Source: Alphaproteobacteria bacterium (lineage in GTDB: Bacteria > Pseudomonadota > Alphaproteobacteria > Micavibrionales > UBA2020). Taken from it: a DNA stretch of 64,000 nucleotides. Below, piece by piece: positions 45,737 through 54,854 of the stretch (position 1 is its first letter; each line of letters opens with the position of its first letter). The notes beneath the pieces are model-generated. The model searched no databases and had not been told where the DNA came from. It was given only the letters and a program-made list of their open reading frames with translations. Location: NCBI GenBank assembly GCA_025934695.1, contig JAICWS010000002.1, positions 834,230 through 898,229 on the forward strand. The letters are read 5' to 3'. The position numbers and the translations under genes were made by a program.

Positions 45737-46132
45737 GAGGAGAGAAAGCCGACTCGAAACGACTCGATGGACGTGCAGCGCGACAGACGAGATCCCCATC
45801 CTAAAAGAATACTTCCCATAACAAAAATTATTACGAAAAACTCACGCGAGGATTTTCCCCCATACCGCTCCGAACGTTCATTTTAGTCACGTTTTTATGG
45901 CATTTCTGACGTTTCCGGAAAAATGATTTTCCAGTACATTATGTGCTGCGCCGCAAAAATTTTTGAAACAATTCATGCGAATTTGGCAGGGGATCGTGCC
46001 CGAAGTTGCATTTTTAGTATTTGTCCCTTTTACAAAAAATGCTAACTTCGACCTCGATCAAAAACGCCCTCTATCAGGTCGATTCCGAACGCCGTTCTTC
46101 CGGCAAAGGTGGCGCGTTGATGAAAAACGATG
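45737..46132. other. Gene-free region upstream of the VWA/AAA operon
   Basis: No convincing coding sequence is visible. The stretch is AT-rich after 45820. A weak TTGTCC/TAACTT pair lies near 46021-46048. A 26-codon frame starting near 46120 overlaps the VWA start out of frame, and I do not regard it as a gene. Confidence 0.5.
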
Positions 46133-46147
46133 TTAACGAACTTTTAA
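46133..46147. promoter_or_regulatory. Perfect CtrA box before the VWA/AAA operon
   Basis: TTAA-CGAACTT-TTAA matches the CtrA consensus at all 8 positions, and a further TTAA lies at 46151-46154. It ends 22 bases before the start at 46169, a position from which CtrA could repress or, with a nearby promoter, activate. Confidence 0.65.
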
Positions 46148-46168
46148 CTGTTAAAGGCGACGTTATAT

Positions 46169-49100
46169 ATGGCCGACCCGAAAGACAGACGGAAGATTGA
46201 GAATATCCTGCGCGAGCCGCTGACGCGCCACCGTCTGTTCCTGAATGCCAAACTGCGCGCCGCACAGAATCCCGAAAATCCGCAGCCCTTCACGGTCGAC
46301 AACCTGCGCGACTTTATGGCGGCGCTGCCGAACAATTCGGAAGAATACAAAAAAGAAACGCTCAACGTCCTCGAGGCCGTCACCACCGGCAAGGCTCCGC
46401 AGGAACCGAAATTCGACAGCCCCGAAAAGCAGCTGATCTGGGGCGCCGCGATCGCGTTCCTCACGCTCAACCCGGACCAGATGAAAACCTGGGCCAAGCC
46501 GCCCGCCGAAGGCGTGCCGCTGCAGGGCACCGAGCTGTGGCAGCAGGTGACGACGACGGAATTCGCCTATCAGGAACTGCTCAGCCACGCGCACTACATC
46601 CGCGAAGCCCTGCGCGACAAGGACATGAAATACGCCTGGGGCCAGCCGGGTTCGAACTTTACCTATGACCGCACGAAGAAGGTCATCAACATCGACTTCA
46701 TGCAGTCGCTGATCGTGGGCTTCGAGCACGCGCGCGCCGACGTGAACCGCGAGATCGGTCACTCGATGCTCTCGGTCTCCTACCCCAAGCGCATGCGCGA
46801 AGTTTACAAGGAGATGCAGCCGCTGATGAAGCGCGCGCGCCTTGCGCAGGAGAAGAAGGGCCCGCAGCTCAAGCCTGATGAGTACAAGAAACTGCGCATG
46901 CTCTCGGCCGAATGGCAGCTGCGCCACATGATGTTCTCCGCGGCGGAAGAAAACGTCGCGAACAAGTTCGTTTCCAACCTCGGCCAGCAGGTGCTGCAGG
47001 ACTTCGGCGTTTCGCTGAACAACACGGCCGTGACCTTCCGCGGCGTGGGCCTCATGCGCCTGCCCGAAGACGGCATGCAGGACGAGCTGCGCCGCTACAT
47101 GAACCTCTGCAATGCGGTTCAGCTGAGCTTCTTCGCGAACAACGAATTGTTCGAAGACACCGACAAGGGCTGGGACAAGGTCGGCATCGATCCGAACCTG
47201 ATCCGCAAGACCTCGACGCTCAGCAGCCGCCCCGAAGGGCAGAAGGACGATACGGACGGCATCAGCCATCCCGACTTCCAGTACCTGCGCGAACTCTGCG
47301 GCGGCCCGAAAGGCCTCGAGAACCTCCAGCCCAAGCAGCACGAGCGCCTGTTCGGCTGGGCCAACCTCGCCAACCGCGTGCAGCGCGCCGATGAAGACCG
47401 CAAGGCGATCATCGAGGAGATCTGGAAGCTTTATGCCGAAGACCTCATTCAAAAGGTCCTCCAGCAGACCAATGATCAGGTCGATCAGCAGCTGAAAGAC
47501 GCCCAGCAAAAGCAACAGCAGCAGGGCCAGGACGGCGAAGACCAGGATGGCCAAGAAGGCGATGACGGCCAGGACCAGGACGGTCAGGAAGGCCAGGGTC
47601 AAGGTCAGGGCAAAGGCAAGGGTAAAGGAAAAGGCAAGGGCAAGCCGCAACGGGGCAAACCCCAGGGCGATCCTTCCGATGGCGATGATTCCGACGGCGA
47701 AGAATCCGACGGCCAGGATCAGGACGGCCAGCAGGGTCAAAAAGGCGACAAGCAGAAAAAAGACAAAGGCAAAAAGCAAAAAGGCGACAAGGGCGATAAA
47801 GGCGACAAGGGAGACGAGCAGGGCGAAGACCAGGACGGCCAGGGCGGCGACGAACAGGACGCCGATGCCGACAAGGACGGCCAGGGTCAGGGCAAAGGCA
47901 AGGAAGGCGATCTCGGCGCGGATGAGGAAGAAACCGTTCCCGTCGAAGGCGCCGGCGACATGCCCGCACCCAACAACGCCAATGAAGTCCCCGCTGACGA
48001 AGTCGACCCGAACGGCAATGGCCAGGACGGCGAAGACGCCGATGGCGAAGATGCCGACGGCCAGGACGCGGACGGCGACGATGCGGACGGCGATGGCGAC
48101 GACGGCATGACCGCCGACGAGCTCGAAAAAGAGCTCGAGAAGCAAAAACAAAAAGGCCAGGATGGCGAGGGCGACGACGCCGACGGCCAGGACGGCGACG
48201 GCGATGCCGACGGCCAGAAGAAGGGCAAGAACGGCAAGCAGAAGGGCAAATCCTCCAAGCAGGCGGGTCATGGCGACGGCCGTTCGCTGGAAGAGCTCTC
48301 CAAGCTCGACTGGACCGAGTACGGCAAGCGCGTGGCGGAGCTCGCCGGTCCCATCAGCCGCGTGCGCAAATTATTCAAGGACGTGCAGGAGCGCCAGCTC
48401 CAGCGCAAGCGCGCCATGTCCCAGACGCTCGACATCCTCCCCGAAAACGGCGAGGTAAAGGACCGTTTCAACCAGGAAGCGCACAAGAACCTGACCATCA
48501 AGAAGCTCACCAACCAGGTGGAAGAGGGCGATCTCAAGCGCTTCCACAAGGACGAGGTGAAGATGGTGCCGACCGAGATCGACATCGTCATCATGATCGA
48601 CGGCTCGGGCTCCATGAACGGCACGCCGCTCAACTCGGCCCTTCAGTCTGCGGCCATCATGTTCGAAGCCGCCTCCGGCAAGGACATGAAGATGAACGTT
48701 TACGTGGGCATGTGGGGCGACAGCGATCCGCCGATGCTCATCACCCCGGGCGCGGACCGCGTCGAGATCGGCAAGGCGATGGCCAAAGCGCAGAAGGGCC
48801 TCAATTCGGGCACCGACCTCGCCCCCGCGATCAAGAAAGTCGCGCAGACGATCGGCGAGCAACGCGGCAGGAGCGGGACCTTAAGCGGGTTCACGCACGT
48901 CCTTATCCTTTCCGACGGCGACATGTTCGACAACGGCGTCGCGAAAGACAAGATCTACACCATGTTCGAATACTGCGACAAGGTGACGGTGGATGTCGCC
49001 ATCATCGGCCGCAAGGGCACGAGCATGGAACAGATGGCCAAGAGCATCAAGGGGCACAAGAGCTTCCAGGACGTTGGGGTTACGGTTGGAAGCGACCCGA

Positions 49101-49234
49101 ACCAGGTGCCGATGGACATTGTCGGGCTCTTGCTCGAAAAGGTGCGGAAATGCGGTTCGTTCACCGCCGTTCCGAACAGTCAGAAACGCAGAGCCATGCA
49201 AAAAGCTCATAACAAAATGGATAGGAAGCCATGA
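46169..49234 (+). CDS. Giant VWA-domain partner of a MoxR-like ATPase
   Basis: A 1021-residue protein in three parts. Residues 1-440 form a helical domain that includes ADVNREIGHSMLS (about 191-202), like the HExxH of VWA-linked zincin domains but with Arg for the first His, so probably catalytically dead. Residues about 445-705 are an extreme D/G/Q/K-rich low-complexity linker. Residues about 720-1021 contain a VWA domain with a complete MIDAS: DGSGS at 811-815, Thr882 and the ILSDGDMFD loop. The plan resembles CobT, but the N-terminus and ATPase partner differ. Its stop overlaps the ATPase start by 4 bases. AAAGG lies 11 bases upstream of the ATG. Confidence 0.88.
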   Translation: MADPKDRRKIENILREPLTRHRLFLNAKLRAAQNPENPQPFTVDNLRDFMAALPNNSEEYKKETLNVLEAVTTGKAPQEPKFDSPEKQLIWGAAIAFLTLNPDQMKTWAKPPAEGVPLQGTELWQQVTTTEFAYQELLSHAHYIREALRDKDMKYAWGQPGSNFTYDRTKKVINIDFMQSLIVGFEHARADVNREIGHSMLSVSYPKRMREVYKEMQPLMKRARLAQEKKGPQLKPDEYKKLRMLSAEWQLRHMMFSAAEENVANKFVSNLGQQVLQDFGVSLNNTAVTFRGVGLMRLPEDGMQDELRRYMNLCNAVQLSFFANNELFEDTDKGWDKVGIDPNLIRKTSTLSSRPEGQKDDTDGISHPDFQYLRELCGGPKGLENLQPKQHERLFGWANLANRVQRADEDRKAIIEEIWKLYAEDLIQKVLQQTNDQVDQQLKDAQQKQQQQGQDGEDQDGQEGDDGQDQDGQEGQGQGQGKGKGKGKGKGKPQRGKPQGDPSDGDDSDGEESDGQDQDGQQGQKGDKQKKDKGKKQKGDKGDKGDKGDEQGEDQDGQGGDEQDADADKDGQGQGKGKEGDLGADEEETVPVEGAGDMPAPNNANEVPADEVDPNGNGQDGEDADGEDADGQDADGDDADGDGDDGMTADELEKELEKQKQKGQDGEGDDADGQDGDGDADGQKKGKNGKQKGKSSKQAGHGDGRSLEELSKLDWTEYGKRVAELAGPISRVRKLFKDVQERQLQRKRAMSQTLDILPENGEVKDRFNQEAHKNLTIKKLTNQVEEGDLKRFHKDEVKMVPTEIDIVIMIDGSGSMNGTPLNSALQSAAIMFEAASGKDMKMNVYVGMWGDSDPPMLITPGADRVEIGKAMAKAQKGLNSGTDLAPAIKKVAQTIGEQRGRSGTLSGFTHVLILSDGDMFDNGVAKDKIYTMFEYCDKVTVDVAIIGRKGTSMEQMAKSIKGHKSFQDVGVTVGSDPNQVPMDIVGLLLEKVRKCGSFTAVPNSQKRRAMQKAHNKMDRKP
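47512..48260 (+). repeat. Degenerate tandem repeats encoding the acidic linker
   Basis: Short repeats built on GGCCAGGACGGC and GACGGCGAC variants encode runs such as GQDGEDQDGQEG, KGKGKGKGKGK and DADGEDADGQDADG. The pattern implies slippage-prone, length-variable DNA within the VWA gene. Confidence 0.85.
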
Positions 49235-51888
49235 CCAAAGAAAAACCCTCGCTGCTGAAGACGAAACTGAAGGACCTGACGCCCGACGAGCTCCAGTCGC
49301 TGGAAAAGCCCCTCGGCACGTCCGACCGCCCGTTCCCGATGTGGGGTTCGCAGCGCGTCGAGCAGAACGGCCGCTCCGATCTCGAGCAGGTTCTCTCGGT
49401 CATCGCCGACGACACCTATCCGATGAAGGTTTTCTCCGAGCGCCCCTATAAAGAGGTGATCGCGCTTGCCTATGGCGACATGCCGACGCCCTCGATGCTG
49501 CCGCTCTTCTTCGACGGCCTCGAGCGCCGCAAGCCGGATTCGACCAACCGCACCCAGATGATGATCGGCGACCCCGGCGCGGGTAAGTCGTTCCTGGGCG
49601 CCCTGCAGGGCCGCCTGCGCACGAAAGAGCCGATCGAGGTCCTGGACTGCGGCGGCAAGAACATGCGCGAACTGCTGTTCGAGATGGTTCTCGACTTCGG
49701 CGCGGGCGAAGCGCTGCCACGCGCAATCGACAAGCGCCTCGCGGCCGGCACGCTCGAGCCCCTCTCGCTCGGCCTGCTCAAGCAGCTGCCCGACACCGCC
49801 GTGACGAAAGACACCGACGGCAATCTCCAGGGCATCGACTGGAACGCGCTGAAGTCGGCCGGCAACGACAAGGTCGAAGCCGCTTTCGAAACGCTGAAGA
49901 AGGTTTCGAAGATCGAAGGCCTCGACAATGCCGGCGGCAACGCGCTCGGCATGAACTCGCAATACGGCCCGCTGATCCAGAAGTTCATCAAGGGCGAAGA
50001 AATCGTCCTCGACGAATACAACAAGTCGCGCGAAGGCACGGACGACAACCTGCAGACGGTCTGGCAGTTCTGCATCGGCGAATTGAAAGAGTGCACGGTC
50101 GAAAACCCGCTGAAGAACAAGGACGCGACCTCGGGCCCCTCGACCTTCACCTTCCGCCGCGAAGACACGAAGCCCGGCTTCTTCGTCACCCTCACGGGTA
50201 ACAAAAAAGAAGACGGCGTCACGACCCGCTCGCTCAACAAGTCGGTTTATTCGCGTCTTTCTCCCCAAACGCTCCCCGATCCCGACGTGATCGACTGGCA
50301 GCACCGCATCTGCCAGATGATCGTGGGCATCCCCGTTTCCACGCTCTACACGACCTTCAAGGACCAGGCCGACAAGGATCCCGATGCGTTCGGCGACTGG
50401 CTGCTGTGGCTGCGCCGCACGAAAGCCGAGTCCGAAGGCGGCAAGGTGCCGGAACTGCAGGAAACGCTGCTCACCAACTGGAAGAACGTCGTCAATTCGT
50501 CCGAAAAACTCGCCCGCTTCTACGACAAGTGGTCGAAGATGACGAACTCGGAAGCGATCACCTCCAACGGCAACGCCGACCTGGTGGAAGAAGTCGACGA
50601 CGAATACTCGAAAAAAGAAGGCATCGACTTCCGCAAGATCAAGCAGCACCTCGAAGAGGCGATTCCAATCCGCCCGCGCATGCAGAAGGAAGACGCGCCG
50701 CGCTTCCTCGACACCAAGGCGTGGGACAAGGCGCCGAAACTGGGCGAAGCGATCCCCGAGAACCCCTCGCTCAACTTGGGCACGCGCCTCACCGAGTTCC
50801 TCGAGCGCATGGTCTACGAAAAGTCCGGCGCCGTCGGCAAGCACAAGCTCTACGACAAGCTGACGAAGTCGATGCAGGAATTCGCCCTGCGCGACATCAC
50901 TCTGCAGGAAGCCGCGCGCTCCAAGCAGCGCTCGGTCGAGGAAGACCTGAACATCTCGGCCTTCAACGACCGCGACCTGAACAAGCAGGCCAACATGGCC
51001 CGCAAGGTGTTCTGTGAGTGGCTCCGCCAGGAAAATCCGGAGATCAAGGCAACCGACGACGAGATCGCGACGCCCCGCACCTTCCGCACCGCGATCGAAC
51101 AGGTCGCCGCCGCGAAGGATTCGGCCGCGAAGAACGAGTTGTTCGTCGCCAACCGCGATCCCGAGACGCTCTATGCCGGCCAGCCGCTGATGTCCGCGAT
51201 CATCAAGGACGCGGCGGTCTATGTCGCGCAGTCGAAAGAGATCGATTTCACGCTGCAGGACCTCGTCCACCACGACGATTTCCTCGCGTCTCTCGCGCTG
51301 CCGACCGTTTCGGCCAAGAACCTGTCCTCGGTCTGGGAGCAGAACATCCGCCCCCTGACGCGCAGCGAACCCGCCAACGACAGGGGCGCGGCCGCTTCCG
51401 CGCCTGCTTCGGGCGGCTCGATCCTCGACCACGACGAGGCGCTGTACATCGCCGAGAACAAGTCGGACAAGAAGATCGCGACCACCAGCCTGCAGGTGCT
51501 GTGGTCCGACGAACAGGGCGAGCGCCCGGTTTCCGTGCACATCGTGCGGAACGAAGCGCGCGGCAAGACCCTGGTCGTGTCGGAGCACGCGCCCTCCAAG
51601 CTCTTGTCGGCCTTCAAGGAAGCCGGCGTTACGCACGTCGACCGTCACGACCCGAACGCCCAGACGAAGGTCGAGGCGGCCCTGGCGGACATCACGCGCG
51701 GCATGCCCGGCTCCGTCAAGGACCGCCTGGTCGATGCGTTCAAGTACCGCAATGACGTGGATCTGCCCCATCTCAAGGGCAAGAACCCCGGCCTCGCGGA
51801 CCTGCTCGTCGACGAGAAGATCGACATGATGTACGCCAAGTACCTCGTGAAGAACGATAAGAAAAAAGCCGCCGGCGGCCCCGGTTAA
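49231..51888 (+). CDS. MoxR-like AAA+ ATPase with large novel C-terminus
   Basis: An 885-residue protein. The AAA+ core has Walker A GDPGAGKS (113-120), Walker B EIVLDEYNKS (257-266), a sensor-1 Asn in TLTGNKKEDG (about 324) and Arg residues at RSLNKSVYSRLSP (about 333-345), the MoxR layout. MoxR rings remodel or activate targets delivered by a VWA partner, here encoded immediately upstream with a 4-base overlap. An insertion of about 100 residues lies between Walker A and B. The C-terminal about 500 residues are unlike short MoxR/CobS/RavA proteins; I see helices but no recognised domain. Confidence 0.88.
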   Translation: MTKEKPSLLKTKLKDLTPDELQSLEKPLGTSDRPFPMWGSQRVEQNGRSDLEQVLSVIADDTYPMKVFSERPYKEVIALAYGDMPTPSMLPLFFDGLERRKPDSTNRTQMMIGDPGAGKSFLGALQGRLRTKEPIEVLDCGGKNMRELLFEMVLDFGAGEALPRAIDKRLAAGTLEPLSLGLLKQLPDTAVTKDTDGNLQGIDWNALKSAGNDKVEAAFETLKKVSKIEGLDNAGGNALGMNSQYGPLIQKFIKGEEIVLDEYNKSREGTDDNLQTVWQFCIGELKECTVENPLKNKDATSGPSTFTFRREDTKPGFFVTLTGNKKEDGVTTRSLNKSVYSRLSPQTLPDPDVIDWQHRICQMIVGIPVSTLYTTFKDQADKDPDAFGDWLLWLRRTKAESEGGKVPELQETLLTNWKNVVNSSEKLARFYDKWSKMTNSEAITSNGNADLVEEVDDEYSKKEGIDFRKIKQHLEEAIPIRPRMQKEDAPRFLDTKAWDKAPKLGEAIPENPSLNLGTRLTEFLERMVYEKSGAVGKHKLYDKLTKSMQEFALRDITLQEAARSKQRSVEEDLNISAFNDRDLNKQANMARKVFCEWLRQENPEIKATDDEIATPRTFRTAIEQVAAAKDSAAKNELFVANRDPETLYAGQPLMSAIIKDAAVYVAQSKEIDFTLQDLVHHDDFLASLALPTVSAKNLSSVWEQNIRPLTRSEPANDRGAAASAPASGGSILDHDEALYIAENKSDKKIATTSLQVLWSDEQGERPVSVHIVRNEARGKTLVVSEHAPSKLLSAFKEAGVTHVDRHDPNAQTKVEAALADITRGMPGSVKDRLVDAFKYRNDVDLPHLKGKNPGLADLLVDEKIDMMYAKYLVKNDKKKAAGGPG

Positions 51889-51906
51889 GCTTTTTAGGGC
51901 AAGGTC

Positions 51907-52251
51907 ATGAGCAACACCGGCAAGAAGGCATCGCACCTGATGTCGACAGACACGCTGGAAGAAGTCGGCGCAGCCGTTGCGCAGCAGAAAGCCATGGAGC
52001 GGGGACCCAAGTTCCTGCCCCACGGCTGCCGGCTCTTCGAAGTGGCGTCGGGCTGGGAAAGCAACATGATCCGCCGCGACAAGGGCGTTGCGAGCGCGTC
52101 CACAATGCTCGAGCTCGAGGACGCGATCCGCAGCCCGGATGTCAAAATCGTGTTCATTCCGCTGGACGCCATGGTGACCGCCCCGGATATCGAGAAAATC
52201 TGCCAACGGAACGGCGTCGCGAAGACGCTTTTTAAAGAGGTGAGAGAATGA
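51907..52251 (+). CDS. Small unrecognised protein of the VWA/AAA operon
   Basis: A 114-residue protein that I do not recognise. Predicted alpha/beta: SASTMLELEDAIRSPDVKIV followed by FIPLDAMVTAPDIEKICQRN. There is no signal peptide and a single mid-protein Cys (PHGCRLFE). It starts 18 bases after the ATPase and its stop overlaps the next start by 4 bases, so it belongs to the complex or regulates it. A substrate or adaptor role is inferred. Confidence 0.78.
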   Translation: MSNTGKKASHLMSTDTLEEVGAAVAQQKAMERGPKFLPHGCRLFEVASGWESNMIRRDKGVASASTMLELEDAIRSPDVKIVFIPLDAMVTAPDIEKICQRNGVAKTLFKEVRE

Positions 52252-53774
52252 GCGGGGAACGGTATATCAAGCAGGCGCTCATCGCGTCGATGGTCGACCA
52301 TCCCGATCAGGAAAAATACCGCACGCGCGCCTTTTCCGGCGAGAACCTGGAAAAAGTCGTGGAAGTCCTGGCCGAGCAGAAGAACAAGCTGACCAAGGCC
52401 GACTTCCTCGCGCCCGACGACGAGGGCCGCTATATTATCGACACCCCCGGCTTCTGGAAGAACTTTTCCAAGATCCTCGATATCGTGACCAAGGCGGGCG
52501 ACAAGTTCACCTTCGATGATTTCACCAAATCAGTGGCGCGCGACGACGCCCGCGAGCCGCGCGACCTGCTCGATTCCGCGCGCGCCAACGGCGGTCTGGC
52601 TAAAATCTTCGCGGCCGACGTCTGGACCGGACGCTATGACGAGATGGAGCGCCTCTGGTACCGCGTGCCGGTGCCCTCGCGCCGCGACCTGTTCAAGAAC
52701 GACGGCTTGCTCGATCCGTCCCTCAAGCGCACGCTGCTCGCCGCCGAAGGCAAGCAGATGCCCGAAGACGGCCTTTCCGCCGCGGGCGTGACGACGGGCG
52801 ATCTGTTCGCCGCCTTCCGCGAGCGCGGCAATTACGAAGAGCTCAACCGCAAGCTCGCGCAGAACAACGATTACCTGCGCAAAGACTATCTGCTGCTGCC
52901 CGACAGTTCGGGCGACACGGTGTTCTATTATCAGGGCGCCTGGGATAAGTTCGCCGACATCACGAAAAATCTCGCCGCGCACGGCGAACGTTTCGAAGTG
53001 GCGGATTACCTGCGCCAGGTCGGCCGCCAGCCGAACATCCTGACGCGCGCCGCCGAGCGCAAGACGCTCGACAAGGTCTTCGCCGCCGACAACTGGGTCG
53101 ACCGCCTGCCTGAAATGCTCGAACTCTGGGGCCAGGTGCGCGAGGGCTGGAAAACCTCGACCATGACTGCGCGCGACTTCGACAATTCTTACGCCGAGGC
53201 CGAAAGCAAGACCTACGGCAAGCTCGTCGACTTCACGGCTATCCATGGCAAGCAGGACCTGTTCACGCCGCTGAATGCGACCCAGTCCGCGGGAGCGCCG
53301 GTGCTGCCGCTCGGCCTGAAATCCTTCTGGGATAATTATGCCGAGGCGGACAAGCGCCTTTCCGAAACGGGCGGCAAACTGTCCATCACCGACCTGCGCC
53401 AGAACAGCGGCTTCCTCGGCTCGACCGTGCTGATGAGCGCGGTGAAATTCGGCCAGTTCGAAAAAGTCGTCGATATTTCGCGCAAATCGGGCGAGCCCGT
53501 GACGCTCGACGATTTCCTGTCGAAAGATCGCCACGGGAACACGCTTTTGAACATTCTTGCCGACCGCAATCAACTGTCTCTCGCATTCTCGCCCGACCTC
53601 TGGGCGGGCCGCGTCGGCGACATGAAAACGCTCTGGACCCACGTGCGCATCAACGACCGCGCGCAGGTCGACTTCCCGCAGGCCGAAGTGGCCGCCAAGC
53701 AGGCGACGCTGAAGATGCAGGCGAAGGATAAATTCAAGCTCAAGCCCAACCGCCAGACTCCCGGCGCCGGCTAA
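52248..53774 (+). CDS. Protein with three FxxDxWxxR...LW repeats, VWA/AAA operon
   Basis: A 508-residue protein that I do not recognise. Three internal repeats end in the same block: IFAADVWTGRYDEMERLWYR (120-139), VFAADNWVDRLPEMLELWGQ (277-296) and AFSPDLWAGRVGDMKTLWTH (446-465). Each is preceded by FW/W-DKF and a DDF/ADY/LDDFL turn, giving a helical solenoid distantly like ankyrin repeats (DRHGNTLLNILADRN). It is cytoplasmic, without signal peptide. It is the last gene of the operon, followed by a terminator. It may be the scaffold or target-recognition subunit (inference). Confidence 0.8.
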   Translation: MSGERYIKQALIASMVDHPDQEKYRTRAFSGENLEKVVEVLAEQKNKLTKADFLAPDDEGRYIIDTPGFWKNFSKILDIVTKAGDKFTFDDFTKSVARDDAREPRDLLDSARANGGLAKIFAADVWTGRYDEMERLWYRVPVPSRRDLFKNDGLLDPSLKRTLLAAEGKQMPEDGLSAAGVTTGDLFAAFRERGNYEELNRKLAQNNDYLRKDYLLLPDSSGDTVFYYQGAWDKFADITKNLAAHGERFEVADYLRQVGRQPNILTRAAERKTLDKVFAADNWVDRLPEMLELWGQVREGWKTSTMTARDFDNSYAEAESKTYGKLVDFTAIHGKQDLFTPLNATQSAGAPVLPLGLKSFWDNYAEADKRLSETGGKLSITDLRQNSGFLGSTVLMSAVKFGQFEKVVDISRKSGEPVTLDDFLSKDRHGNTLLNILADRNQLSLAFSPDLWAGRVGDMKTLWTHVRINDRAQVDFPQAEVAAKQATLKMQAKDKFKLKPNRQTPGAG

Positions 53775-53820
53775 AAGCGATTAGGACTTTTTAGGGGATA
53801 CGCCTGATTTGATTAGGGAC

Positions 53821-53855
53821 AAAACCGGAGCCGCAAGGTTCCGGTTTTTCTTTTT
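53821..53855 (+). terminator. Terminator of the VWA/AAA operon
   Basis: A 9-bp stem AAAACCGGA/TCCGGTTTT around a 10-base loop, then TCTTTTT, 47 bases after the last stop. Confidence 0.85.
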
Positions 53856-53906
53856 CCCGCGCATATCGAAGCGCGCAATTGAAGAGGTAGGAGTTTTATA
53901 AACTGG

Positions 53907-53926
53907 ACCCCGACCTTCGTCGGGGT
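53907..53926. repeat. Short palindrome of the ACCCCGAC type
   Basis: ACCCCGAC-CTTC-GTCGGGGT is an 8-bp perfect hairpin without a T-run, in the gap between the VWA operon terminator and cysQ. It may be a third small repeat family. Confidence 0.5.
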
Positions 53927-54000
53927 GGTTTGTCGGCATAAGTGGAAATTCGTGCTTATTCGTGTCCATTCGTGGTTCAAATCACGGAGGACGCATAATA

Positions 54001-54846
54001 TTAGGGCGCCGGATTTTTCGGTCCTTTCGGCGTGATGGTCGCCGCGCGGTTGGGACTGATGTTGACGAGCGGGGGAACCTGGAAGTCTTCGGCATCGTAA
54101 ATCACCGGCTTGCCATCCAGCGTTTCGACCTTGCCGCCGGCCGCTTCGACGATGGCGTGGCCGGGGGCCACATCCCACCATTTGCTGCGGCCTTCGCGGC
54201 GGATCGGGCATATAAACGACATATCCGCCATATTGTCCGCCACCTGGCAGGCACGCAGGATCCCGGGCTTTGAATCGATTTTTGCCGCGACATCGTTGAA
54301 CTTCTCGCTCAGGAAGCCTTTCACCTTCGGCATATTGGTGCGCTCTTCCGCCATCAGCACGCGCATATTCTTGTCTGCATCCGCATCGATGCCGAGCGGC
54401 ACGGTTTTATCATCCGGACCGGTGCGCGTGGCGGTGCCGGGACCGGCCGCGGAATACATGATGCCGAGAGCGGGATGATAAATGACGCCAAGCACCGGCT
54501 TGTTGTCCACCACCAGCGAGATCGCGACGACGAACGCGCCCGTGCGGTCGATGAATTCCTGCGTGCCGTCGAGCGGATCGACGGTCCAGAAAGTGCCCTT
54601 GCTGACATCGGGCCTGTATCCCGCCGAGACGGCTTCTTCCGACACGATGGGCACGCCCTGGAGCAGGGCGGCCAAGCGGGGGAGGATCAATTGTTCCGCC
54701 GCGAAGTCCGCGTCGGTCACCGGGCTCTCGTCGGCCTTCACGTAAGAAGCCGTCTTACCGCCCTCATAGAACTTCATAATTTCAGCGCCTGCGTCGCGCG
54801 CGACTTGCTCCACTTGCGGCAGCAGGCTGTCCAGATCCAGTTTCAT
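54001..54846 (-). CDS. cysQ: 3'(2'),5'-bisphosphate nucleotidase CysQ
   Basis: A 281-residue inositol-monophosphatase-fold enzyme that hydrolyses PAP to AMP, relieving inhibition by the product of PAPS-dependent reactions. Metal ligands are visible in VSEEAV, DPLDGTQEFI and WWDVAPGHAIVEAAGG. It is relevant because four PAPS-type sulfotransferases lie in the same window. The promoter (54855-54883) would start the mRNA within a few bases of the ATG, and no ribosome site is visible, so the message may be leaderless. Confidence 0.92.
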   Translation of the reverse strand: MKLDLDSLLPQVEQVARDAGAEIMKFYEGGKTASYVKADESPVTDADFAAEQLILPRLAALLQGVPIVSEEAVSAGYRPDVSKGTFWTVDPLDGTQEFIDRTGAFVVAISLVVDNKPVLGVIYHPALGIMYSAAGPGTATRTGPDDKTVPLGIDADADKNMRVLMAEERTNMPKVKGFLSEKFNDVAAKIDSKPGILRACQVADNMADMSFICPIRREGRSKWWDVAPGHAIVEAAGGKVETLDGKPVIYDAEDFQVPPLVNISPNRAATITPKGPKNPAP

Positions 54847-54854
54847 GGGGTAAT

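Noticed and set aside
47512-48260. CRISPR array or collagen gene in the repetitive stretch
   Set aside because: Repeats are short, unevenly spaced and in frame with the VWA protein; there are no spacers and no regular Gly-X-Y triplets.
46163-48271. 702-residue open frame antisense to the VWA gene
   Set aside because: It arises because the repetitive GC-rich linker lacks stops in that frame. The product is a low-complexity A/V/L/F run without a start signal, and the sense strand has clear VWA motifs.
46169-51888. Reading the VWA/AAA pair as cobaltochelatase CobT/CobS
   Set aside because: The general plan is similar, but the ATPase is far too long, the VWA N-terminus differs and no cobalamin gene is nearby.
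49207-52206. 999-residue open frame antisense to the AAA+ ATPase
   Set aside because: It is a shadow of codon bias; the plus strand has Walker A/B and coupled gene overlaps.
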